This document shows positions 28,025 to 38,191 of a DNA stretch of 64,000 nucleotides, in pieces. The stretch comes from Anomaloglossus baeobatrachus (taxonomy: Eukaryota > Chordata > Amphibia > Anura > Aromobatidae). The stretch lies in NCBI RefSeq assembly GCF_048569485.1, contig NC_134355.1, positions 557,344,642 to 557,408,641 of the forward strand, written 5' to 3'. Each line of letters begins with the position of its first letter. Position 1 is the stretch's first letter. The position numbers were made by a program, and so were the translations under genes. The notes beneath the pieces are model-generated. The model searched no databases. It was not told where the DNA came from and saw only the letters and a program-made list of their open reading frames with translations.

Positions 28025-29578
28025 GTGATCACTCTCCTAGGAGACAACAGCATGTCGTCCACAAGGAGCAAGGGTGCCAAGGCACAGGGTTATTTTGCGA
28101 CCTGTACCTCTTGTGCGGCTAAGTTACCTGCGGGTTCCACCTACCCTCACTGTGAGCAATGCTCAACCCCTGTTTTGCTTGCTCAGCCGGAGCCTCGTTC
28201 ACTAGTGGGCCCCTCGGCTCAGGTAGAACCCCTTGCTCTCCCTGTCCAGGCGGCAGGGACAGAGTTTGCAGTTTTTGCTGAAAAACTCTCTGAGTCACTC
28301 TCACAATCCATGGCTCAGTCTATGGACAAATGGTCTGCCAAGCTGCTTGAAGCTTTGCAGTCCAGACCGGTCCTTACACAGGCCCCGGGCCCTGTTGGAT
28401 CTTCGCCTCCAGGCCCCTCTCTGTCCGCGCCGCAGCACGTTCCCAGGGGGGGCCCTAGGTCTCACGTGGAGGACTCCGGTCCGGACCGCAGTCCCAGACC
28501 GGCAAAGCGGGCCCGCTGGGAATCTTCCCCGACTTCTTCACGCTGCTCGGGTTCCCAGCTTGAGGACTCTCTGGAGGACGAGGCGGACGTCGCAGCTCAG
28601 GGCTCTGACCCGGACGTTGCTCTCAATCTTGACACACCTGAAGGGGACGCCATAGTAAATGACCTTATCTCGTCCATCAACCAGGTGTTAGATATCTCTC
28701 CCCCGCCGCCACCTGTGGAGGAGTCGACTTCTCAGCAGGAGAAACACCAGTTTCGGTTCCCTAAACGTACACTGAGTGCGTTTTTCGATCACTCTAACTT
28801 CAGAGATGCTGTCCAGAAGCCCAGAGCGGTTCCGGACAAGCGCTTTACTAAGCGCCTTACTGACACACGTTACCCCTTCCCCTCTGACGTTGTTAAGGGT
28901 TGGGCTCAATGTCCCAAGGTGGATCCCCCAGTCTCTAGATTGGCGGCTAGATCTGTGGTATCGGTTGCAGATGGCTCATCGCTTAAGGATGCCACTGACA
29001 GGCAGATAGAGCTCCTGGTGAAATCCATCTATGAAGCCACGGGCGCGTCTTTTGCAGCCGTGTGGGCACTCCAAGCTATTTCAGCTTGTCTGGCTGAGAT
29101 TAATGCGGTCACACGTAATTCTGCTCCGCAGGTTGCGTCTTTGACTTCTCAGGCGTCAGCTTTTTCTTCCTACGCCATGAACGCAGTTCTAGACTCTGCT
29201 AGCCGTACAGCGGTGGCATCCGCTAACTCTGTGGCAGTCCGCAGGGCCATGTGGCTGCGCGAATGGAAGGCAGACTCGGCTTCCAAGAGGTTCTTAACCG
29301 GTTTGCCGTTTGCTGGCAACCGCTTGTTTGGTGAACGATTGGATGAGATTATTAAGGAATCCAAGGGAAAGGACTCCTCCTTACCCCAGTCCAAACCAAA
29401 GAGACCTCAGCAACGGAAAATACAATCGAGGTTTCGGTCCTTTCGTCCCTCCGCCAAGCCCCAATCCTCTTCGTCCAGCAGGCCGGAGAAAGGCCAGAGG
29501 AACTCTTATGCGTGGCGGTCCAAGTCACGCCCCCAAAAGGCCGCAGGAGGCACTGCTTCCAAGGCGGCCTCCTCATGA
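28025..29578 (+). CDS. DIRS copy 2 gag-like region
   Basis: The frame is about 510 residues. An N-terminal zinc-finger-like pattern CxxC-x12-CxxC (CTSC ... CEQC) follows the likely start MSSTRSKGAK at about 28052. Then come a coiled, serine/glutamine-rich segment, an acidic linker, the conserved FPSDVVKGWAQCPKVDPPVSR segment shared with copy 1, and a basic C-terminus. The finger is not visible in the same form in copy 1, where the frame starts later. Fossil element. Confidence 0.7.
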   Translation: MITLLGDNSMSSTRSKGAKAQGYFATCTSCAAKLPAGSTYPHCEQCSTPVLLAQPEPRSLVGPSAQVEPLALPVQAAGTEFAVFAEKLSESLSQSMAQSMDKWSAKLLEALQSRPVLTQAPGPVGSSPPGPSLSAPQHVPRGGPRSHVEDSGPDRSPRPAKRARWESSPTSSRCSGSQLEDSLEDEADVAAQGSDPDVALNLDTPEGDAIVNDLISSINQVLDISPPPPPVEESTSQQEKHQFRFPKRTLSAFFDHSNFRDAVQKPRAVPDKRFTKRLTDTRYPFPSDVVKGWAQCPKVDPPVSRLAARSVVSVADGSSLKDATDRQIELLVKSIYEATGASFAAVWALQAISACLAEINAVTRNSAPQVASLTSQASAFSSYAMNAVLDSASRTAVASANSVAVRRAMWLREWKADSASKRFLTGLPFAGNRLFGERLDEIIKESKGKDSSLPQSKPKRPQQRKIQSRFRSFRPSAKPQSSSSSRPEKGQRNSYAWRSKSRPQKAAGGTASKAASS

Positions 29579-29777
29579 CTCTCGGCATCCCCGAACCGCA
29601 TCCTCGGTCGGTGGCAGGCTCTCCCGCTTTTGCGACGCCTGGTGGCCACATGTTGAAGACCGATGGGTGAGAGACATTCTGTCTCACGGTTACAGGATAG
29701 AGTTCAGCTCTCGTCCCCAGACTCGTTTCTTCAGAACATCTCCGCCCCCCGAGTGAGCCGATGCGCTTTTTCAGGCG

Positions 29778-31475
29778 GTGAACGCTCTGAAGACAGAAGG
29801 AGTTGTGATCCCTGTTCCCCTCCAGGAACATGGTCGCGGCTTTTACTCCAACTTGTTTGTGGTGCCAAAGAAGGACGGCTCGTTCCGTCCCGCTCTGGAC
29901 CTCAAACTGCTCAACAGACATGTGAGCACCAGACGTTTTCGGATGGAATCTCTCCGCTCGGTCATCGCTTCGATGTCACAAGGAGACTTCCTAGCATCGA
30001 TCGACATCAAGGATGCTTATCTCCATGTGCCGATCGCACCCGAACATCAACGCTTTTTGCGTTTCGCCATCGGGGACGAACACCTCCAGTTCGTGGCATT
30101 GCCTTTCGGCCTGGTGACAGCCCCACGGGTGTTCACCAAGGTCATGGCATCTGTTGTGGCGGTCCTACACTCACAGGGCCACTCGGTGATTCCCTACTTA
30201 GACGATCTCCTGGTCAGGGCACCCTCTCAGATGGCGTGTCAAGACAGCCTTTCCGTCGCTCTGGCGACTCTCCAGCAGTTCGGTTGGATCATCAACTTCC
30301 CAAAATCCAAGTTGACACCGACCCAATCACTGACGTACCTTGGGATGGAGTTTCATACTCAGTCAGCAGTAGTCATGCTACCACTGGACAAACAGCTTTC
30401 GCTGCAGGCAGGGGTGCAATCTCTTCTTCGGGGTCAGTCACACCCCTTGAGGCGCCTCATGCACTTCCTGGGGAAGATGGTGGCAGCGATGGAGGCAGTG
30501 CCCTTCGCGCAATTCCATCTGCGGCCACTCCAGTGGGACATTCTCCGCAAATGGGACAGGAGGTCGACTTCACTCGACAGGAACGTCTCCCTTTCCCTTG
30601 CAACCAAGACGTCACTTCAGTGGTGGCTCCGTCCCAACTCTCTGTCGCAGGGAAAATCCTTCCTACCCCCCACCTGGGCTGTGGTCACCACGGACGCGAG
30701 CCTGTCGGGGTGGGGGGCGGTTTTTCTCCACCACAGGGCTCAGGGAACCTGGACTCCGATAGAGTCTTCCCTTCAGATCAATATTCTGGAGATAAGGGCA
30801 GTGTATCTAGCCCTATTGGCTTTCCTTCGGTGGCTGGAGGGTAGGCAGATCCGGATACAGTCGGACAACGCCACTGCCGTCGCATACATCAACCACCAAG
30901 GCGGCACTCGCAGTCGTCAAGCCTTCCAGGAAGTCCGACGGATTCTGCAGTGGGTGGAAGCCACAGCTTCCACCATCTCCGCAGTTCACATCCCGGGCGT
31001 AGAAAACTGGGAAGCAGATTTTCTCAGTCGTCAGGGCATGGACGCGGGGGAATGGTCTCTTCACCCAGACGTGTTTCGAGAGATCTGTCGCCGCTGGGGA
31101 ACGCCGGACGTCGATCTCATGGCGTCACGGCACAACAACAAAGTCCCGGCATTCATGGCCCGGTCTCAGGATCACAGAGCTCTGGCGGCGGACGCATTAG
31201 TTCAGGATTGGTCGCAGTTTCGACTGCCCTATGTATTTCCTCCTCTGGCGATGCTGCCCAGAGTGCTGCGCAAAATCAGGTCCGACTGTCGTCGCGCCAT
31301 TCTCATCGCCCCAGATTGGCCGAGGCGGTCGTGGTACCCGGATCTGTGGCATCTCACGGTGGGTCAACCGTGGGTGCTCCCAGACCACCCAGACTTGCTG
31401 TCTCAAGGGCCGTTTTTCCATCTGAATTCTGCGGCCCTCAACCTGACTGTGTGGCCATTGAGTCCTGGATCCTAG
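29778..31475 (+). CDS. DIRS copy 2 reverse transcriptase and RNase H region
   Basis: RT motifs: VVPKKDGSFRPALDLKLLN, FLASIDIKDAYLHVPIA, VALPFGLVTAPRVFTK and YLDDLLVRA. RNase H: TTDASLSGWGAVF and QSDNATAVAYINHQGG. C-terminal segment DVDLMASRHNNKVPAF to RRSWYPDLWHL, the presumed methyltransferase-like domain. Colinear with copy 1 throughout. The recombinase frame overlaps its end. Fossil element. Confidence 0.85.
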   Translation: MNALKTEGVVIPVPLQEHGRGFYSNLFVVPKKDGSFRPALDLKLLNRHVSTRRFRMESLRSVIASMSQGDFLASIDIKDAYLHVPIAPEHQRFLRFAIGDEHLQFVALPFGLVTAPRVFTKVMASVVAVLHSQGHSVIPYLDDLLVRAPSQMACQDSLSVALATLQQFGWIINFPKSKLTPTQSLTYLGMEFHTQSAVVMLPLDKQLSLQAGVQSLLRGQSHPLRRLMHFLGKMVAAMEAVPFAQFHLRPLQWDILRKWDRRSTSLDRNVSLSLATKTSLQWWLRPNSLSQGKSFLPPTWAVVTTDASLSGWGAVFLHHRAQGTWTPIESSLQINILEIRAVYLALLAFLRWLEGRQIRIQSDNATAVAYINHQGGTRSRQAFQEVRRILQWVEATASTISAVHIPGVENWEADFLSRQGMDAGEWSLHPDVFREICRRWGTPDVDLMASRHNNKVPAFMARSQDHRALAADALVQDWSQFRLPYVFPPLAMLPRVLRKIRSDCRRAILIAPDWPRRSWYPDLWHLTVGQPWVLPDHPDLLSQGPFFHLNSAALNLTVWPLSPGS

Positions 31476-31479
31476 CGTC

Positions 31480-32500
31480 TTCAGGGTTATCTCAGGATGT
31501 CATTGCCACCATGAGACAGGCCAGGAAACCAACGTCCGCCAAGATCTATCACAGGTCTTGGAGGATCTTCTTATCCTGGTGCTCTGGTAAGGGTTTTACC
31601 CCCTGGCCCTTTGCCTTACCCATTTTTCTTTCATTCCTTCAATCCGGAATGGACAAGGGTTTATCTCTCGGCTCTCTCAAGGGACAAGTGTCGGCGCTAT
31701 CCGTATTTTTTCAAAAGCGCCTAGCCAGGCTTCCGCAGGTCCGCACGTTCCTGCAGGGAGTTTGCCACATAGTCCCACCTTACAAGCGTCCGCTGGAACC
31801 CTGGGATCTTAACAGGGTGCTATTGGCTCTTCAGAAACCACCTTTCGAGCCGCTGCGGGATGTCTCTTTATCACGTCTTTCGCAGAAGGTGGCTTTTCTA
31901 GTGGCAGTTACATCGCTCCGTAGAGTATCGGAGCTGGCAGCGCTGTCATGCAAAGCCCCCTTCCTATTTTTTCACCAGGATAAGGTGGTTCTGCGTCCGG
32001 TCCCGGAATTTCTCCCTAAGGTGGTATCCCCTTTTCATCTCAATCAGGATATTTCCTTACCTTCATTTTGCCCTCATCCAGTTCACCAATGTGAAAAGGA
32101 TTTGCACTCGTTAGATCTGGTGAGAGCACTCCGGCTCTACGTATCTCGCACGGCGCCCCTGCGCCGTTCAGATGCGCTCTTTGTCCTTGTCGCTGGCCAG
32201 CGTAAGGGTTCGCAGGCTTCCAAGTCAACCTTGGCTCGGTGGATCAAGGAACCGATTCTTGAAGGCTACCGTTCTTCTGGGCTTCCGCTTCCTTTGGGGC
32301 TGAAAGCCCATTCTACCAGAGCCGTGGGTGCGTCTTGGGCATTGCAGCACCGGGCTACGGCTCAGCAGGTGTGTCAGGCAGCTACTTAGTCTAGTCTGCA
32401 CACTTTCACGAAACACTATCAGGTGCATACCTATGCTTCGGCAGACGCCAGTCTAGGTAGGCGAGTCCTTCAGGCGGCAGTTGCCGGCTCTTTTTTATCG
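31480..32500 (+). pseudogene. DIRS copy 2 tyrosine recombinase region
   Basis: Core-binding part: KIYHRSWRIFLSWCSGKG and LKGQVSALSVFFQKRLARL. Catalytic part: TSLRRVSELAALS and KAHSTRAVGASWAL, then the ASADASLGRRVLQAAVA tail. Same layout as copy 1. Part of a fossil element. Confidence 0.8.
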
Positions 32501-32540
32501 AGGTATTCTTTTACCCACCCAGGGACTGCTTTTGGACGTC

Positions 32541-32638
32541 CCAATTGTCTGGGTCTCCCAATGGAGCGACAAAGAAGAAGGGAATTTGGTTTACTTACCG
32601 TAAATTCCTTTTCTTCTAGCTCCTATTGGGAGACCCAG
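32541..32638. repeat. DIRS copy 2 internal complementary region
   Basis: This segment joins the complements of both outer edges (left edge 26964-26995, right edge 32920-32977) at a GACAAAGAAGAAGGGAATT junction, which defines the ends of the element. Confidence 0.9.
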
Positions 32639-35366
32639 CACCCGCCCCTGTTCCCTTCGGGCTGTTTGTTCTTTTGTGTACACATGTTGTTCATGTTGAA
32701 TTGTTCTTTTGGTTCATGGTTTTCAGTTCTCCGAACATCCTTCGGACTGAATTTACCTTAGACCAATTTATAAGTTCCTCCTTCTTGCTTTTGCACCAAA
32801 ACTGAGGAGCCCGTGATGCACGGGAGGGTGTATAGGCAGAGGGGAGGAGTTACACTTTTTAAAGTGTAATACTTTGTGTGGCCTCCGGAGGCAGAAGCTA
32901 TACACCCAATTGTCTGGGTCTCCCAATAGGAGCTAGAAGAAAAGGAATTTACGGTAAGTAAACAAAATTCCCTTCTTTCTAGTGGCAAAAAATAGCATTG
33001 CTGCTAATTGGAGGAAAGGGTCAGTACCCTCTATAACAGAAATAATTGAAAAAAAAAATAACCTCTTCACAACTATTATGAAATCTATCATGCCACAGTT
33101 AACAACGCTTATCCTTCAGATTGCCGCAGATGGCAGCCTTGGACGAATATATTCACTAGACATCTTTAAGGAGCTTCCCTTTTCCTTCAGGATCCTCTCT
33201 CCCTTCTTTCTTTCCTATTCTAGTCTTACTTCTCTGGGGTTTGTTATTTTTATTATTTTACAAGTTATATTTTAATGCATTGCTATATCAACATATTAAG
33301 CTTTTATAGTTATGATTAAGAATGTTTTACTTAGCTTGATCCTCCATTCCCTTCCCCCTCCTTCCCTCCCTCATTAACCCCTTAACAACCGCAGGCAGTA
33401 ATACTACGTCCTAGCGGTCATAATGTTACTGCCCGCAGTCTGCTGCCAGCAGCATGCCGCAATCGGCACACATCTCAGCTGATTTTCACAGCTGTGTGCC
33501 TGCTAGGCACGAGCGGAATCGTTATCTGCTCATGCCGTTTAACCCCTTAAATGGCGCTGCCAATATGTGACAGCGCCATTATAACGGCATCGGCGGTAAA
33601 CTTTTACTTACCTGCCGATACCAGAAGTCACGTCATCACGCAACTTCCGGTGGTTGTCATGGTACCACAGGGTCATCTAATGACTCCTGTACTACACATG
33701 AATTGCTTTCAGTTTCACTCGGCCCGGAGCTGAGTGAAGCAGTAAGTGAGCGTATCTGCTGTTTACAGCTGTGTAGCTATGATCAGCAGATATGGCAGAG
33801 CGATCGGATTGTTGAATCGCTATAGACCCCTAGGGGGACTAGTAAAAATTAAAAAAAAAAAAAAAGTTTTAAAATTTTTTTAAAAAAACTTAAAAAATCT
33901 AAAAAGTTCAAATCCCCCCCTTTCGCCCCATTAAAAATTAAAGGGTTAAAAAAAAAAAAAAAAATACACACATTTGGTATCATCGTGTTCAGAAACGCCC
34001 GATCTATCAAAATATAAAACCAATTAATCTGATCAGTAAACAGCGTAGCGGCAAAAAAAATTCCAAACGCCAAAATGACGGTTTTTTGTCGCCACAACTA
34101 TTGCGCAAAATGCAATAACAGACGATCAAAACGTAGCATCTACGCAAAAATGGTACAGTTAAAAACGTCAGCTCGAGACACAAAAAGTAAGCAGTCACTG
34201 AGCCGTAGATCCTGAAAAATGAGAACGCTACTGGTCACGGAATATGGCGTAAAACGTGCGCCACTTTTTTCGGACAAACTTACGATTTTTTTTAACCCTT
34301 TATATAAAAGTAAACGTATACATGTTTGGTGTCTACGAACTCGCACTAACCTGAGACATCACACAGGCACATCAGTTTTACCATATAGTGAACACAGTGA
34401 ATAAAATATCTCAAACAATAGTGCTATTGCACTTTTTTTGCAAATTTTCTGCATTTGGAATTTTTTTGCCGTTTTCCAGTACACTATATGGTAAAACTTA
34501 TGGTTTCATTTAGGGCTGCTTCTCACTTGCGAGTTTCTCGCAGTAGAGCAATGCGAGAAAATCTCGCATTGGAATCGGACACATGTTAGTGAATGATTCA
34601 GCTCTAATCTGCGATTTTTTTTCTCAGTCCAAATCGGACTGAGAAAAAAAATTGCAGCATGCTGCTTTTTTGCGAGTTTCTACTGCGAGTCTCTCCAATG
34701 CAAGTCTATGGGAGCATGTAAAAAATCGGATGTCACGGGACGGCACTCACACCATCCTAGTGACATCCGATTTTCTAAATACATTTCTCGCATGTTTCCT
34801 AAAACACTGGAAACGAGCGATGTCTCACAATGTCTGTCAATCATTATTCTCTGTCAGTCGGTCTCTCCCTCTCGGTCTCTATTCTCTCTGTCGGTCAGTC
34901 ACTATCTCTGTCCCTCTCTCACAGTCTGTCGGTCATTTTCCCCTCCTCTCTCATACTCAGTGTTCCCCGATCCCCGGCGCGGCGCTGCACGGCTTTTCAC
35001 ACTGCTCCGGCGGCTTTCACTATTGTGAAAAAGCAGGCCGCTCATTAAACAATCTCGTATTCCCTGCTTTCCCCGCCCACAGGCGCCTATGATTAGTTGC
35101 AGTGAGACACGCCTCCACGCTGAGTGACAGGTGTCTCACTGCACCCAATCACAGCAGCCGGTGGGCGGGTCTATACTGTGCAGTGAAATAAATAAATAAT
35201 AAAAAAAAATGGCGTGCGGTCCCCCCCAATTTTAATACCAGCCAGATAAAGCCATACGGCTGAAGGCTGGTATTCTCAGGATGGGGAGCTCCACGTTATG
35301 GGGAGCCCCCCAGCCTAACAATATCAGTCAGCAGCCGCCCAGAATTGCCGCATACATTAGATGCGA

Positions 35367-35948
35367 AGAGAGGGAGGGAGAATACCCCATAGTTAATATT
35401 CAAGGAAACACTTTAAACTGAGTCAGGTGCAAAAAGTCATAGAAAATCTTTATTCAATACAGAAAAGATCCAGACCGCACTGCCCTGAAGAAGATACGAA
35501 ACGCGTCGGTGTGTGGTGGTGCACGGTCGACTGAGGCTTCACCATGAGTAAGTAAATCACTTTAAGTATTCTCTATCCACATGTGCCTTACACTGGGAGC
35601 TTTTCCCCACATGTGTGATCTGACTACACAGCTCTTTCTCATGGTGATTCCTCTGGACTGACTGCCCCCATATGTGTTCTGGGTTTTTATCTCTTTGCCT
35701 GGTTTTACAATTGATTGTTTATAATCTCCTGGATCACTGTCTTGGTGTTTTTTATCTGGATCTTTTCTGTATTGAATAAAGATTTTCTATGACTTTTTGC
35801 ACCTGACTCAGTTTAAAGTGTTTCCTTGAATATTAACTATGGGGTATTCTCCCTCCCTCTCTTTGCTCTCTGGTTTGAAATAGTCTTATGAGGGTTTCCC
35901 CAACCATACAATGTGGAATTGGTCTACATGTGTCCTATCCTGTTTCAT
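35367..35948. mobile_element. Fold-back insertion with 15-bp target duplication
   Basis: ATACATTAGATGCGA (35352-35366) and ATACATTAGATGTGA (35949-35963), 14 of 15 matching, bracket the insert. It begins AGAGAGGGAGGGAGAATACC, and a perfect-looking inverted copy of about 110 bp ends near 35867 (arms about 35367-35475 and 35755-35867). The loop carries GAAACGCGTCGG, a word I recall from frog repeats. About 80 bases follow the right arm before the duplication. No coding capacity is seen. Confidence 0.6.
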
Positions 35949-36555
35949 ATACATTAGATGTGACAGTTCTGGGACTATACCCGGCTCTTCCCGATTTACC
36001 CTGGTGCGTTGGCAAATCGGGGTAATAAGGAGTTAATGGCAGCCCAGAGCGGCCACTAAATCCTAAATTAATCATGTCAGGCGTCTATGAGACACCCTCC
36101 ATGATTAATCTGTAAGTTACAGTAAATAAACACACACACACACACACACGAAAAAATCATTTATTAGAAATAAAAAACACAAACAAATTCCCTCATTACC
36201 AATTTAATAAGCCCGAAAAAGCCCTCCATGTCCGGCGTAATCCAGGATGTTCCAGCGTCGCTTCCAGCTTTGCTGCATGGAGGTGATCGGAGCTGCAGCA
36301 GACACCGCCGCTCCTGTCACCTCCAAGCAGCAATTGAGGTGAGTAGCGCGATCTGCTGAGGTGTCACTGAGGTTAATCGTGGCCACTGCTGGATCCAGAC
36401 GCCGGACATGGAGGGCTTTTTGGGGCTGATTAAATTGGTGATGAAGGAATTTGTTTGTGTTTTTTATTTCTAATAAATGATTTTTTCAGTTGTCTGTGTT
36501 TATTTACTGTAACTTACAGATTAATCATGGAGGGTGTCTCATAGACGCCTGACAT

Positions 36556-37641
36556 TGTGGAGCCCCGCAAACGCTGTGTCGGTGCATTACCTTCAGGGAC
36601 TCCACGCAGCTGGATCCTGTCACAGGTAGGGAACCTTCTTTTCTGATTGTCGTGACGCCACTCTCAGTATTGCGGTCAGCGGGGACCGCCACTGCAGATT
36701 AAGGGATGCCTGGGGCTGATGGTGGGTGCAGTCAGTATATTAGCCCCCTGAGAGTGAGGCAAGCCCCAGGCCCCGGTGTATGTGTGTGGGACCACAGGTC
36801 GCAGAATGACTCAAACACAGTCCAAGAAATCTTTCAACGTGTTTACTCACTGTTTGGAGGTCACGGTGAGATGCCCGGGCGACACTGTGATAACCAGGTT
36901 GAACCAGGAATTCCAGGAGGCCGTTCTGAGGGTAGCTGTCCACTCGCCTTCCTTGCACTCTTTCTGTTTTAGGAGGATCCTTTGCTTGAAGCGTGGTAGG
37001 ACCCCTCCAGGGAAGCTGTTACCACCCTGCTCCCCTCTCTCTGGCTCGTCTGCCGGCAGCGTGGCCTTGGTGGGATGGCTTCTGGCCCTGTCCCCTTATG
37101 GGCCTGGTGATTGCTGCTTGGCTCAAGCTCTGTGTAGTCGTGGTGAGGGCATGAAGTACCCCCCCCCACCTGTAGGTTAAGCAGCTCTGGATGATCTGCT
37201 GCCTGTACTGGGGATCTAGTTCCCCTTGTGTGCTCGGATACCGGGATCTGCGTACTCAGCCACCCTTCTCTCTGGATGGTTTTCAGGCCGACCCACGGTA
37301 CTCCTTTCTCCCCCGCTTTCAGCTACTGCACTCCTCAGGACCTGTCTGACACGAGAGCTCCTCTGCTCCCTTCCACACACTTCAACTTCTTCCTCTCGAC
37401 TCCCCCCTTTCCTCTCTCTCTCTGCCCTGCTTCCTAGCAACTAGCCCCTGAACACACCCCTAGCTGGGAATTGAAAGTTAACCCCTTCTGGCTACCCAAG
37501 GGTCCCCTCTGGTGATGTGGGAGGCCTGATCACTATATGTTTGTGTGTGCGCCTCATCCTGGCCTTTGGAGATTACCTGGAAGCATTGCTCCCGCATGGG
37601 TGCAATACTCTGTGGTGCCTGACCAGGTCAGGGGCGCCACA
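36556..37641 (-). repeat. Gypsy 3' LTR
   Basis: 1,086 bp, same length and ends as the other LTR. I see one base difference between them by eye (near 37247 versus 44252). Confidence 0.95.
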
Positions 37642-37655
37642 TTCCCCCTTAGTTA
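37642..37655 (-). promoter_or_regulatory. Gypsy polypurine tract
   Basis: In element sense AACTAAGGGGGAA abuts the TG of the 3' LTR, the expected position for the plus-strand primer. Confidence 0.75.
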
Positions 37656-38191
37656 TCATCAGCACGTCCTCGGGCTGCAAAGACAAGAGAAAGAAAAAAG
37701 GTAAATACAAACTTTTCCCACACAGGGGCAATTATTTACATTTAAACATGCCAGGTACCATTCCACCACCAACCACCCACATGTCCGAACCCCACCCAAA
37801 AACCTCCAGGAGGTAGGTCGCCGGTCCTTTTGGTGACCAGGGCTGGGCCATCACATTCCCCAGACCTTTCCTCCAATCTTCCTCTCCTGAGGAGAGTGGT
37901 GTAAGGTAGGCCCCATAAACAGGCGTACCCGCTTCCGAGTGTTGGAGGGCAGGCCCCATAAACAGGCGTGCCCCCTTGTTGGTGCAGAGCCATGCCCCTC
38001 AACAGGCAGACTCTGTGGTTGGTACCAAGGAGGCAACTTTTTACAATGCAAAGGTTTGTGGTTAAAGCCAGTTCATAACCAGTGGTCTAACATTTTAAGG
38101 AGGTCTCACAATAGTCCTTGTGGGCACATTTCGCTTAAACGTTACTTAACTATAACAGGTTAAACATTACATTTCATACCGTCACTTTGAA

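Larger units (their letters stand above)
26964..32977 (+). mobile_element. DIRS1-like tyrosine-recombinase retrotransposon, copy 2
   Basis: The element is about 6.0 kb, plus strand, of a subfamily distinct from copy 1. Inverted terminal repeats (about 26980-27105 and 32795-32927) share GGGAGACCCAGACAATTGGG and GTGATGCACGGGAGGGTGTA. The internal complementary region is at 32541-32638. Gag-like, RT/RNase H and recombinase regions follow in order. It looks nearly whole with about one or two apparent breaks, so it is a relatively young fossil. No clear target duplication is seen, as usual for DIRS; the LINE reading frame resumes directly across the insertion. A (TA)n run is at 27940-27982. Confidence 0.9.
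26386..33275 (+). pseudogene. LINE ORF2 C-terminus, split by DIRS copy 2
   Basis: Bases 26386-26960 encode the end of an L1/Tx1-type ORF2, including a cysteine-rich CWRDCGLRGDILHIFCSCPK motif followed by KPFW, the C-terminal zinc-knuckle region. Bases 32978-33275 continue with LVAKNSIAANWRKGSVPS, which matches the L1 pattern of an alanine-rich segment before NWK. Frame changes near 26485 and 26895 show the copy was already decayed. The break between IVIHI and LVAKNS coincides with the DIRS borders. Reverse-transcriptase palm and endonuclease domains are absent. Confidence 0.75.

Noticed and set aside
26964-32977. DIRS recombinase and RT as domesticated host genes
   Set aside because: They sit between intact DIRS terminal repeats with an internal complementary region, in standard order; nothing suggests host use.
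34652-35092. Serine-rich frame of 146 residues
   Set aside because: TCTCTCAGTC-type low complexity inside the Harbinger-like element.
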